This document shows positions 1 to 7,181 of a DNA stretch of 9,907 nt, piece after piece. Both the position numbers and the translations under genes were made by a program. Within the stretch, counting starts at the first letter, position 1. Each line of letters opens with the position of its first letter. Source of the stretch: DATFJZ01 sp034660495 (GTDB lineage Bacteria > Desulfobacterota > Desulfobacteria > Desulfobacterales > Desulfobacteraceae); contig JAYEJJ010000268.1 of assembly GCA_034660495.1 (NCBI GenBank), positions 1 through 9,907 on the forward strand, given 5' to 3'. The notes beneath the pieces were generated by a model, which was not told where the DNA came from, searched no databases, and worked only from the letters and a program-made list of their open reading frames with translations.

Positions 1-75
1 GAGTCTGGTAGAGATGAATAAAATCATCATTATGCTTCAACTAATGCTATGCCTGGCTGTTCAAAAAAGATAAAC

Positions 76-137
76 GGTCAAACGGGGTGGTCAAACGGGG
101 TCAGAGGGTCAAACGGTCAAACGGTCAAACGGTCATC
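76..137. repeat. Short tandem GGTCAAAC repeats
   Basis: GGTCAAAC occurs at 76-83, 89-96 and three times head-to-tail at 107-130. A broken copy follows at 131-141. Interspersed are partial copies of the inverted-repeat end described next: AAACGGGGTCAGAG at 93-106 and a shorter AACGGGGT at 81-88. The array looks like repeated slippage or duplication of the outer end of a mobile element. The open frames crossing it are translations of the repeat and are not genes. Confidence 0.8.
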
Positions 138-301
138 AAACGGGGTCAGAGTAAAATTAAACATCAAGCTTTTGCCAATAGCCGGACCATGCTTGGTCAT
201 CTTTCCCCAGGCATGGACGTCACAATATTTAATTTTACTCTGACCCCGTTTATTCCACAGGCATGGACGTCACAATATTTAATTTTACTCTGACCCCGTT
301 T
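138..301. repeat. 24-bp inverted repeats with GGGGTCAGAG ends
   Basis: The 24-base arm at 138-161 begins AAACGGGGTCAGAG and continues into an A/T-rich GTAAAATTAAA tail. Its perfect reverse complement occurs twice, at 228-251 and 278-301. The 66-base interior between the first pair contains a small GACCA/TGGTC hairpin near 185-198 and no gene. This looks like a non-autonomous, palindromic transposable element (MITE or REP-like) with one end duplicated. No transposase is visible in the window. Linking it to REP-associated tyrosine transposases is an inference from the palindromic, non-coding structure. Confidence 0.7.
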
Positions 302-307
302 ATTCCA
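208..307. repeat. Perfect 50-bp tandem duplication
   Basis: Bases 208-257 and 258-307 are identical over the full 50 bases and directly adjacent. Each unit starts CAGGCATGGACGTC, contains the inverted-repeat arm, and ends TATTCCA. The absence of any mismatch indicates a recent duplication or ongoing exchange. Confidence 0.9.
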
Positions 308-544
308 ATCCCAGCAAATCCGCCGGCGGCCTGAGGGGGCGGAGATGGTACTTTGCAGGATTTCAAATCATCACCCATTTTTCTCATTTTTGTCGGACAA
401 GGGGGGGGGTTGTTTTTTAGGGTTCATTCTGTTCTCTGGCAGCAGGATAGATACGGTCATCAGAATGGACAGCTATAGTCATTAGAGTGGGCTTGGTCAT
501 AACTTCGGCCAAATCGGCTGGTTTTTTGATCAACGTTGATCAAC
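302..544. other. Non-coding stretch with G9 tract and palindrome
   Basis: No gene is supportable here. The stretch contains a run of nine G at 401-409 and two loosely similar 14-mers (455-468 and 477-490). It also contains TTGATCAACG repeated head-to-tail at 526-545, whose first 18 bases (526-543) form a perfect palindrome. The palindrome abuts the 89-bp palindromic element that starts at 545. Confidence 0.7.
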
Positions 545-633
545 GGGGTCTGGCTTCGGTTATTACGCTTTTGACAAAGGACTCTGTTTAAAGGCAAATT
601 TAAACAAAAGCGCAATAACCGAAGCCTGACCCC
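545..633. mobile_element. 89-bp palindromic MITE/REP-like element
   Basis: The arms at 545-572 and 606-633 are reverse complements over 28 bases with two mismatches. The outer end reads GGGGTC(T/A)GGCTTCGG. The interior 573-605 contains a second nested perfect inverted repeat, GTTTAAA (586-592) with TTTAAAC (599-605), around a 6-base loop, so nearly the whole element can fold into one long hairpin. It carries no coding capacity. It ends 6 bases from the ettA stop codon and could serve as that gene's 3' hairpin, although no clear U-tract follows. Its GGGGTC terminus matches that of the repeats at 138-301. Confidence 0.75.
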
Positions 634-639
634 ACCCCA

Positions 640-2322
640 TTACCGGGTCAGCTGTCTGTATTTGATTCGTTCCGGACAGTCCGCCTTAATGCCGAGTCTC
701 TTTTTTCTGTCTTTATCGTAGTCTGAATAGCTTCCCTGGTAGAAAAAAGTCTGGCTGTTTCCTTCAAAGGCCAGAATATGGGTGGCGATTCTGTCCAGAA
801 ACCATCTGTCATGGCTGATCACAACAGCAGAGCCGGCAAAATTTTCCAGCGCATCTTCCAGTGCCCTCAGTGTATTGACATCAAGGTCGTTGGTGGGCTC
901 GTCCAGAAGCAGAAGATTTGCCTCTTCCTTGAGCATTCTGGCCAGGTGGACCCGGTTTCTTTCTCCGCCGGAGAGCTCGCCGACCTTTTTCTGCTGGTCT
1001 GCGCCTGAGAAATTGAATTTTGAGACATAGGCCCGGGAGTTGAGTTCCCTTCCTCCGAGAAGAATGGTGTCATTCCCACCGGAAATCACTTCCCATATGC
1101 TTTTTTCCGGGTCAAGAATATGTCTCTCCTGATCCACATAGGCAATTTTTACAGTATTGCCGAGTTCAATGGTGCCGGAATCTGGATGTTCCTTGCCTGT
1201 GATCATGTTGAACAGGGTTGATTTGCCTGCGCCATTGGGGCCCACAACCCCGACAATGCCGCCGGCAGGTATGATAAAACTCATGTTTTCAACAAGGATT
1301 CTGCTGCCAAAGGATTTAATTACATTGTCCGCAGTGATGACCTTATCTCCAAGTCTGGGCCCCGGTGGAATAAAGATTTCAAGATCCTTTTCCCGTTCTT
1401 TTGTATCCTGATTCAGCAGGGTTTTATAGGAACTGATCCTGGCCTTTGATTTGGAGCGTTTCCCCTTGGGAGACATGTTTATCCATTCCAGCTCTTTTTC
1501 AAGGGTTTTCTGGCGTTTGCTTTCTGTTTTTTCTTCAGTTTGGAGTCTTTTCTGCTTCTGTTCAAGCCAGGATGAGTAGTTCCCCTTCCATGGAATTCCT
1601 TCTCCCCTGTCAAGTTCCAGAATCCATCCCGCCACATTGTCAAGAAAATATCTGTCATGGGTAACGGCAATGACCGTTCCCTTGTATCGGCTTAAATGTT
1701 CCTCAAGCCAGGCAACCGACTCAGCATCCAGATGGTTTGTGGGCTCATCGAGAAGCAGTATGTCCGGCTGCTGTAGAAGGAGCCGGCAAAGGGCGACTCG
1801 TCTTTTTTCACCGCCGGAAATGACATTGACAGGGGTCTCAGGCGGCGGGCATCTCAGGGCATCCATGGCCATTTCAAGCCTTGCATCAAGGTCCCATGCG
1901 TCCAGATGATCCAGTTTTTCCTGGAGAACACCCTGTTTTTCAATTAATTTGTCCATTTCTTCATCTGACATGGGCTCTGCAAATTTTTCACTGACAGATT
2001 CATAGGCGTTAATGAGGTCCACTGTTTCCTGAACGCCCTGTTCAACAATTTTTTTTACTGTCTTGGTTTCATCCACCAGGGGTTCCTGTTCAAGGTAACC
2101 GACATTAAACCCTTTGGACAGAATGGTTTCTCCGTTAAAGTCTTTGTCAATGCCGGCCAGAATTTTAAGCAGACTGCTCTTTCCTGATCCGTTAAGACCC
2201 AGGACACCGATTTTTGCGCCGTAAAAATACGACAGGGAGATATTTTTCAGTACAGGTTTTTTATTATAGAATTTGCTCACATTGATCATGGAGTAAATTA
2301 CTTTTTTAGCGTCATCAGACAT
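640..2322 (-). CDS. ettA: Energy-dependent translational throttle protein EttA (ABC-F ATPase)
   Basis: This 560-residue soluble protein has two tandem ABC ATPase domains and no membrane segments. It is close in length to characterised EttA (about 555). Domain 1 has Walker A GLNGSGKSS (42-50), signature SGGEK (169-173), Walker B and catalytic Glu in LLLDEPTNHLD (Glu193), and THDRYF (221-226). An inter-domain linker with a charged helical pair lies at about 245-320; in EttA this region contacts P-site tRNA. Domain 2 has GPNGAGKST (361-369), LSGGE (450-454), LLLDEPTNDLD (Glu475) and SHDRWF (503-508). The insertion at about 95-140 fits the EttA 'arm', and the C-terminus ERIKYRQLTR is EttA-like. 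In the family, EttA gates the first elongation step of ribosomes in response to the ADP/ATP ratio. A good Shine-Dalgarno supports the start. It appears to be transcribed alone. Confidence 0.93.
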   Translation of the reverse strand: MSDDAKKVIYSMINVSKFYNKKPVLKNISLSYFYGAKIGVLGLNGSGKSSLLKILAGIDKDFNGETILSKGFNVGYLEQEPLVDETKTVKKIVEQGVQETVDLINAYESVSEKFAEPMSDEEMDKLIEKQGVLQEKLDHLDAWDLDARLEMAMDALRCPPPETPVNVISGGEKRRVALCRLLLQQPDILLLDEPTNHLDAESVAWLEEHLSRYKGTVIAVTHDRYFLDNVAGWILELDRGEGIPWKGNYSSWLEQKQKRLQTEEKTESKRQKTLEKELEWINMSPKGKRSKSKARISSYKTLLNQDTKEREKDLEIFIPPGPRLGDKVITADNVIKSFGSRILVENMSFIIPAGGIVGVVGPNGAGKSTLFNMITGKEHPDSGTIELGNTVKIAYVDQERHILDPEKSIWEVISGGNDTILLGGRELNSRAYVSKFNFSGADQQKKVGELSGGERNRVHLARMLKEEANLLLLDEPTNDLDVNTLRALEDALENFAGSAVVISHDRWFLDRIATHILAFEGNSQTFFYQGSYSDYDKDRKKRLGIKADCPERIKYRQLTR

Positions 2323-2332
2323 TTTTACAGAA

Positions 2333-2338
2333 CTCCTT
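2333..2338 (-). promoter_or_regulatory. Shine-Dalgarno of ettA
   Basis: On the minus strand AAGGAG lies 10 bases before the ettA ATG (2320-2322). This supports that start over internal methionines. Confidence 0.7.
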
Positions 2339-2386
2339 TTGGCTTTTCACAGGATCTGGTTCTAAATTTTAAAGGGTGTTACAATT

Positions 2387-2415
2387 TTTATGAATGTGTT
2401 TATAGTTCATCGCAA
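2387..2415 (-). promoter_or_regulatory. Candidate promoter of ettA
   Basis: Read on the minus strand, TTGCGA (2410-2415) is followed after 17 bases by CATAAA (2387-2392). Spacing is ideal and the hexamer match is moderate. The site lies within the 142-bp A/T-rich spacer upstream of ettA. It is a visual match only. Confidence 0.3.
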
Positions 2416-2420
2416 ATGAA

Positions 2421-2446
2421 TTGATACTATGTTTATATAATATCAA
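2421..2446. repeat. A/T-rich inverted repeat between ettA and the small gene
   Basis: TTGATACTAT (2421-2430) pairs with ATAATATCAA (2437-2446) at 9 of 10 positions around a 6-base loop. It lies downstream of the stop of the 2465-2830 gene and upstream of the candidate ettA promoter. It could be a weak 3' hairpin or an operator. There is no U-tract, so a classical terminator is unlikely. Confidence 0.35.
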
Positions 2447-2464
2447 GGTAAGAAGAGTATCTTT

Positions 2465-2830
2465 TCATCTGCGAACATCTATAATGGGCTTGTAATTGTT
2501 TTTTTTAGCATAATCCGGAAACAGTTCAATGGCGTCATTTAAAGGGATAAACCCAGAAAAGGAACGGATTCTCATCATTTTATAATTTTTCACAACCTGT
2601 GTAAACCGTTTTGATTTTTCAGAGCTGAAAATTGAATCATGGGGAAACCAGAATGTATTGTTGACTCCAAAATGTTTTGTTTTAAAAAGCAAATGGATGA
2701 TCAGTTTCCAATTGTCAAGGATGTATTTTATTTTCTGTTTCATGGGAAGTCCGCCTTTAAAAGGGATCAAACCCGGTGTAAAGCATGGGTTACGGTTTAA
2801 ATAAGAATCACGGGGTAATGCATCAATCAT
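2465..2830 (-). CDS. Hypothetical protein, coupled to upstream helicase
   Basis: The gene encodes 121 residues and I do not recognise the family. Its ATG overlaps the end of the helicase gene by 8 bases (ATGATTGA), which suggests co-transcription and translational coupling. An alternative start is Met30 (MKQKIKYILDNWK), preceded by an AAAGGCGGA ribosome-binding-like sequence and giving 92 residues. The protein is rich in Lys, Phe, Ile and aromatic residues. It has an amphipathic or hydrophobic stretch around KYILDNWKLIIHLLF and a basic C-terminus (IIDVRR). No signal peptide or convincing transmembrane helix is seen. Its codons are more A/T-rich than those of the neighbouring helicase, so it may be an acquired or fast-evolving gene. 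The overlap favours a real gene, but function is unknown. Confidence 0.55.
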   Translation of the reverse strand: MIDALPRDSYLNRNPCFTPGLIPFKGGLPMKQKIKYILDNWKLIIHLLFKTKHFGVNNTFWFPHDSIFSSEKSKRFTQVVKNYKMMRIRSFSGFIPLNDAIELFPDYAKKNNYKPIIDVRR

Positions 2831-4928
2831 GATAGGTGACCACAGGTTCTTTCATAATCATTTCAATGGCTTTGTCCGCAGATTCTGCGATGGCAGGGAA
2901 TGTGTCCTTTAATCCAGTGACCTGTCTTAGATTTTCACTGGTTCTCATGATCAGCCGGGCCAGATCCCCTTCAGCAAATGGTGATTGCTGGACAATAATC
3001 TCCCAGGGGGCATCCTTTGCCCACGCAAAAATAACATCTGCCGGCTGGATAAAGAGATTGGGGGCTTCAAAGTTTTTCTGCAGCAGTCTTTTGGCAAAGG
3101 GGCTTAACCCTTTTCTAAGGGTTAAAAATTCGGTTATCAGTTTTTTGGGCAGCTGGCCGCTTAACAGCCGCTCATCATCAAACTCCTTTTCATTGACAAA
3201 GGCGGCCATAATGGCGGCAAGAAGGGCAGGGTTGTTTTCCGGCAAAAGGGTGTGGCGCAGACAATGGGCCACCATCAGGGGAGAATCAATTCTCAGCTGG
3301 GAGGCCCAGATGCCGTCTTCTGTGAGAATGCCGTTATCTGTAACAAAGCCTTCTTCCTGAAGGAATTCAAGATGGGCAAGGAAATCATCCCATAAAAATT
3401 CAAGACTTCTGCCAAAGTTTCTCCTGGCATAATTGCCTTTTTTCCCTTTTTTGATCATATAGGAGGCAAAGGATTTTAACAGCAGCTCCCGGATCTGATC
3501 AGGATGATGGGACAGCAGCAGGTTGAGCACCATGGAGAAATCGATTCTGATCTGACTGCGGACGTCCAGGGGCGGTGCTTTGATTATTTTTGCAATATGC
3601 TGCAGGTCCATGAATTTTCCCGGCAGTACAATGGCAAAGCCGATATTGTCCATTCCCCTGCGCCCGGCCCGGCCCGACATCTGCTGGAATTCACTGGGGG
3701 TCAGGGGCAGGAATTCAACCCCGTTGAACCGGTCGGAATTTAAAATAACAACGCTTCTGGCCGGGAAATTTACGCCGGCGGCCACGGTTGATGTGGCAAA
3801 CATGGCAAAGAGAAGCCCTTCGGACATCAATGTTTCCACAACCACCTTCCAGGCCGGCAGCTGGCCGCTGTGATGGGAGCCGGTACCGGTATGTTCCAGG
3901 ATTTCTCTCTGGCTTTGTTTGGCCAGATGGGGATGATCTGCCAGCAGTTCATCCAGTCTTTTGGCAAGTTTTTCCTTTTTTTCTGGGTCCTGGGCCAGGA
4001 GTTCTCCTGTGCAGAGTTTTACAGCCTGATCACAGTCTGACCTGGATTTTAAGAAAAATATGGCAGGGAGAAGATCAAAGGTTTTTAAAATTTTTAAAAT
4101 TTCTGAAAACTGGGGCAGCCGGCCTGGCAGGGCAAGCCTTGGCGGATTTTTATCCCTGAGAAATTTTATAACCCGGTTGTGAAGCGCTGTTTTCCCCCCT
4201 TTTTTAAAATTTTTTAATAAAGGCGCAAGGGTGCCGGAAGGGTGAAGAAACAGTGGAAAAAGAGGAACAGGACGTTTTGTCTCTTCAATAACATGGCATT
4301 TTTTTCCCCGGATGGATTCCAGCCATCTCGCCATGTGGCCGGCATTGCCAATGGTAGCGGATAAGAGGAGTACAGGAATTCTCACAGGAAGGTAAATCAT
4401 GATTTCCTCCCAGACAACCCCCCGCTCCCTGTCCCCGAGGTAATGGGCTTCATCCAGAATAACCAGGCTGCAGTCCAGGTCTTCTCCGGTGTACATGGCA
4501 TCGTATAGCTGGTTTCTTAAAATTTCAGTGGTGCCGATGATGATACCGGCACTGGTATTCTCTTTGATATCTCCTGTGAGGATGCCGACATTTTCCCGGC
4601 CGAACATTTGAGCAAACTGGGCATAAATCGTATTGGTCAGTGCCTTTAAAGGGGTGCCGTACCATATCCTCTGGTCTTTTCCCATAAAATGTCTGGCCGC
4701 ATTTTCTGCAATCCAGGTTTTTCCTGATCCTGTTGGCGCAGTGACCAGACAGTCTGAATCATTGATGGCCTCAAGGGCCCGGGTTTGAAAATCGTCCGGA
4801 GAAAACGGCTTTTTTTCAGGGATCCCGATTTGCTTGAATGTCTTTTCAAGGCTGTCATCTGCCCCGGGGGTCAGACCGTATTTTTTTTTACTACTTTTAA
4901 ATCGGTTTTTATTATAATTTTTTTTCAT
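2823..4928 (-). CDS. Ski2-like DEAH-box RNA helicase (HelY/DSHCT type)
   Basis: From the ATG at 4926-4928 this is a 701-residue ATP-dependent helicase. Helicase core motifs are in order: motif I APTGSGKT (64-71), Ia TPLKAL (92-97), II DEAH (159-162), III SAT (190-192), V STVAAGVNFPAR (380-391), VI QMSGRAGRRG (416-425). The GVNFPAR and QMSGRAGR motifs are hallmarks of Ski2/Mtr4-type RNA helicases. A helical region ends in a segment at about 650-675 (FAEGDLARLIMRTSENLRQ) that resembles the DSHCT domain of Mtr4/HelY. The basic N-terminus fits nucleic-acid binding. Bacterial members are poorly characterised; a role in RNA processing or decay is inferred. The reading frame is open upstream to 5042, but the added 38 residues look non-homologous and run into the divergent promoter region, so the MKKNYN start is preferred although it lacks a clear Shine-Dalgarno. 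The downstream small gene overlaps its stop. Confidence 0.88.
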   Translation of the reverse strand: MKKNYNKNRFKSSKKKYGLTPGADDSLEKTFKQIGIPEKKPFSPDDFQTRALEAINDSDCLVTAPTGSGKTWIAENAARHFMGKDQRIWYGTPLKALTNTIYAQFAQMFGRENVGILTGDIKENTSAGIIIGTTEILRNQLYDAMYTGEDLDCSLVILDEAHYLGDRERGVVWEEIMIYLPVRIPVLLLSATIGNAGHMARWLESIRGKKCHVIEETKRPVPLFPLFLHPSGTLAPLLKNFKKGGKTALHNRVIKFLRDKNPPRLALPGRLPQFSEILKILKTFDLLPAIFFLKSRSDCDQAVKLCTGELLAQDPEKKEKLAKRLDELLADHPHLAKQSQREILEHTGTGSHHSGQLPAWKVVVETLMSEGLLFAMFATSTVAAGVNFPARSVVILNSDRFNGVEFLPLTPSEFQQMSGRAGRRGMDNIGFAIVLPGKFMDLQHIAKIIKAPPLDVRSQIRIDFSMVLNLLLSHHPDQIRELLLKSFASYMIKKGKKGNYARRNFGRSLEFLWDDFLAHLEFLQEEGFVTDNGILTEDGIWASQLRIDSPLMVAHCLRHTLLPENNPALLAAIMAAFVNEKEFDDERLLSGQLPKKLITEFLTLRKGLSPFAKRLLQKNFEAPNLFIQPADVIFAWAKDAPWEIIVQQSPFAEGDLARLIMRTSENLRQVTGLKDTFPAIAESADKAIEMIMKEPVVTYHD

Positions 4929-4930
4929 GA

Positions 4931-4947
4931 TTATGATAGAATCATAA
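4931..4947. promoter_or_regulatory. 17-bp palindrome immediately upstream of helicase start
   Basis: TTATGAT-AGA-ATCATAA has perfect 7-base arms and begins 2 bases before the helicase ATG. It could be an operator in the divergent helicase/U32 spacer, or an RNA hairpin replacing or masking a ribosome-binding site. No Shine-Dalgarno is visible here. Confidence 0.35.
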
Positions 4948-5020
4948 AATTGTGGATAATGCAACCTTAGACAGGAAACAAGAGATAAAAAACAAGTGCG
5001 GCATTCTCCTGTTTTATTTT

Positions 5021-5071
5021 TTGTTGTGATGTATGGCATCATGATGGTTATATAAAAAATATTTAAGAAGG
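5021..5071 (+). promoter_or_regulatory. Candidate promoter and ribosome-binding site of the U32 gene
   Basis: TTGTTG/TTGTGA (5021-5029) and an A/T-rich TTATATAAAA (5048-5057) form a loose -35/-10 pair with spacing of about 18. AAGAAGG (5065-5071) lies 4 bases before the ATG at 5076 and decides the start. A 10-base palindrome CATCATGATG (5037-5046) sits between the hexamers. Confidence 0.35.
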
Positions 5072-5075
5072 TGTT

Positions 5076-7061
5076 ATGGAAGAAACGATAAAACCAGGTA
5101 TCCTTGCCCCTGCAGGGGATAAAGCGTCTTTTCTCGCTGCCGTTGCTGCAGGGGCCGACGCAGTTTACTGTGGTTTAAAGATATTTTCAGCCCGCATGGA
5201 GGCTGATAACTTCAGTATGGAGGAATTGTCGCAGCTGACAGCCTTTGCCCGGTCAAAAAAAGTGGCGGTTTATGTGGCGCTGAATTCCCTGATCAAACAG
5301 AATGAACTTGAAAAAACAGCCAGGATACTGACCAAACTGGTCCGATATGTAAATCCCCATGGGCTGATTGTCCAGGATATGGCGGTGCCGGCCATTGTCA
5401 GAAAAGCCGGGTTCAATGGGCAGATTCATTTGTCAACCCTTGGCAGTGCTTCCTTTCCTGCAGGGCTTGAGACCATTAAAACCGCTGGATTTGACAGAGT
5501 GGTGCTGCCAAGGGAGTTCACCATTGACGAGATCAGGACGATGGCTGAAAACAAGCCTTCAGGACTTGATCTTGAGGTGTTTGTCCACGGGGCCCTGTGC
5601 TATGCTGTTTCAGGCCGGTGTTATTGGAGCAGCTGGTTCGGTGGCAAGAGCGGACTTCGGGGACGCTGCGTCCAGCCCTGCAGACGGATGTACACCCAGG
5701 GAAGGGAAAAACAGCGGTTTTTTTCCTGCCTGGATTTTTCCGTTGACGTGCTGGTCAAACTGCTTCTGCAGATTCCCGGTATTACGACCTGGAAGATAGA
5801 GGGAAGAAAAAAGAGTCCCCATTATGTGTTTTATACGGTTCAGGCCTATAAACTGCTCAGAGACCACGGCACAGACCCCGTTAAAAAAAAAACAGCCCTG
5901 GCATTTCTTGAATATGCCCTGGGCAGACCCGCAACCCATTATAATTTTCTTTCCCACCGCATGCACTCGCCCCTGCAAAAGGACACAGAAACTGGCTCAG
6001 GCCTGTTTGCCGGCAGGGTGAAATTTGAAAAAAAACCCTTTTTTATTACCAGAGAGCCGCTGCTTAAAGGCGATCTTCTGAGAATCGGCTACGAGGACGG
6101 CAAAGGCCATGATGTGCAGCTGGTGAATCGATCCATTCCCAAAAAAGGGAAACTGGTGCTCAGGCAGGGCCGGTACAACCGGCTTCAAAAAGGGGCGCCT
6201 GTATTTATCGTGGACAGAAAAGAGACGTCTGTTTATGACCTGATCCAGGGTCTTTCAGATGCGCTTGAAACCATACCCCGGCCCCTGATAAAACCGGCTG
6301 CCCCGGGCTTTGATTGTTTGTTTAAAGGAAAAAAAAAGAAAAAACGGCAGACCCGAGGACCGGACGTCATGGATATCACCCTTTACCGGGCGCCTGTAAA
6401 GGAAAAACGGCCCGGGCAAAAAGCGTTGTGGCTTTGTTTGGATTCATTAAAAAGAGTGCCCGCCAAACACGTCAAAACCGTTATGTGGTGGCTGCCCCCG
6501 GTGATTTGGCCCAACGAGGAGAAGCATTTCAGTAAATTAGTCAAAAAGGTTCTGTCTGAAGGGGCAGTTTCATTTGTGTTGAATATGTCCTGGCAGCTGG
6601 CTTTTTTTAAAGGAATGACGCATGCAGAGCTGTGGGCGGGGCCTTTCTGCAATACAGCAAACAGTGCAGCCGTGCACGTTCTGAAAAAAATAGGGTTTTC
6701 AGGAGTAATTGTTTCCCCGGAACTTGACAGGGATAATTTTCTCACCCTTCCTGAAAATGCATCCCTTCCCATTGGGGTTATCATTCAGGGAAATTTTCCC
6801 CTGGCAATTTCCAGGCAGGTGTCAGAAGACTTAAACCAGGACAGGGTGTTTTCAAGTCCCATGAAGGAAAACGCCTGGGTGAGTCAGACAGATGGAAACT
6901 ACTGGGTATTTCCTGACTGGATTTTGGATTTTAATGAAAAACGCGGTGAAATGATACGGGCCGGGTTTGTGCGATTTATTACCATAAATGAAACCGTGCC
7001 AAAGGGGATTGAAATGAAAAAAAGACAGGGTCTCTGGAATTGGGAGCTTCGCCTGCTGTAA
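5076..7061 (+). CDS. U32 family protein (RlhA/TrhP-like, Fe-S)
   Basis: This 661-residue soluble protein opens with the U32 TIM-barrel start (ILAPAG, then AGADAVYCGL at 25-34). It carries the U32 signature EVFVHGALCYAVSGRC (167-182), followed by RGRCVQPCR (195-203). Cys175, Cys182, Cys198 and either Cys202 or Cys218 match the spacing of Fe-S ligands in U32 proteins such as UbiU and RlhA. A central beta-rich segment (about 315-405) resembles the DUF3656-type insert. The C-terminal third looks like a second, cysteine-poor U32-like half barrel (NTANSAAVHVLKKIGFSGV, then SPEL). Although annotated as peptidases, characterised relatives act in tRNA or rRNA hydroxylation (TrhP, RlhA) or ubiquinone hydroxylation (UbiU/V). 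The length is near that of RlhA (about 650). It is transcribed divergently from the helicase. The RNA-modification role is an inference from family and cysteine pattern. Confidence 0.85.
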   Translation: MEETIKPGILAPAGDKASFLAAVAAGADAVYCGLKIFSARMEADNFSMEELSQLTAFARSKKVAVYVALNSLIKQNELEKTARILTKLVRYVNPHGLIVQDMAVPAIVRKAGFNGQIHLSTLGSASFPAGLETIKTAGFDRVVLPREFTIDEIRTMAENKPSGLDLEVFVHGALCYAVSGRCYWSSWFGGKSGLRGRCVQPCRRMYTQGREKQRFFSCLDFSVDVLVKLLLQIPGITTWKIEGRKKSPHYVFYTVQAYKLLRDHGTDPVKKKTALAFLEYALGRPATHYNFLSHRMHSPLQKDTETGSGLFAGRVKFEKKPFFITREPLLKGDLLRIGYEDGKGHDVQLVNRSIPKKGKLVLRQGRYNRLQKGAPVFIVDRKETSVYDLIQGLSDALETIPRPLIKPAAPGFDCLFKGKKKKKRQTRGPDVMDITLYRAPVKEKRPGQKALWLCLDSLKRVPAKHVKTVMWWLPPVIWPNEEKHFSKLVKKVLSEGAVSFVLNMSWQLAFFKGMTHAELWAGPFCNTANSAAVHVLKKIGFSGVIVSPELDRDNFLTLPENASLPIGVIIQGNFPLAISRQVSEDLNQDRVFSSPMKENAWVSQTDGNYWVFPDWILDFNEKRGEMIRAGFVRFITINETVPKGIEMKKRQGLWNWELRLL

Positions 7062-7079
7062 TTTTTTTTAAAAAAGTGT

Positions 7080-7173
7080 TTGACTTTTAGATGAGACTTG
7101 GATATGAGTGTATCTGCTTAATATGAGTTATATGAGTTCTGAGTTCTCTTTTCTAAAATATTTAACCGTGGAG
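7080..7173 (+). promoter_or_regulatory. Candidate promoter, ATATGAGT repeats and RBS of the mnh operon
   Basis: TTGACT (7080-7085) and TATGAG (7103-7108) are spaced by 17 bases. ATATGAGT occurs three times (7102-7109, 7121-7128, 7130-7137), overlapping and following the -10, and GAGTTCT is repeated back-to-back at 7134-7147. The repeats could be operator half-sites, though nothing identifies a regulator. GGAG at 7170-7173 lies 8 bases before a TTG start and supports it. Confidence 0.4.
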
Positions 7174-7181
7174 TCTTTATT

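Noticed and set aside
2..73. Open frame entering from the left edge and ending at TAA 71-73
   Set aside because: It has only 23 codons of low-complexity sequence without a recognisable motif; it could be the tail of a gene outside the window, but nothing supports this.
76..137. CRISPR-like array
   Set aside because: The repeat is only 8 bases, spacers are absent or 5-10 bases, and there are no cas genes; simple tandem repeats explain it.
49..293. Two overlapping small open frames of 64 and 68 codons
   Set aside because: They are translations of the GGTCAAAC array and the 50-bp duplication, end in the same repeated peptide, and have no ribosome-binding site.
4929..5042. Upstream extension of the helicase to an ATG at 5042
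   Set aside because: The extra 38 residues do not resemble a helicase N-terminus and would cover the divergent spacer and U32 promoter region.
7062..7078. Terminator after the U32 gene
   Set aside because: A T-run followed by an A-run is present, but there is no G/C-rich stem; any hairpin would be only A-T pairs.
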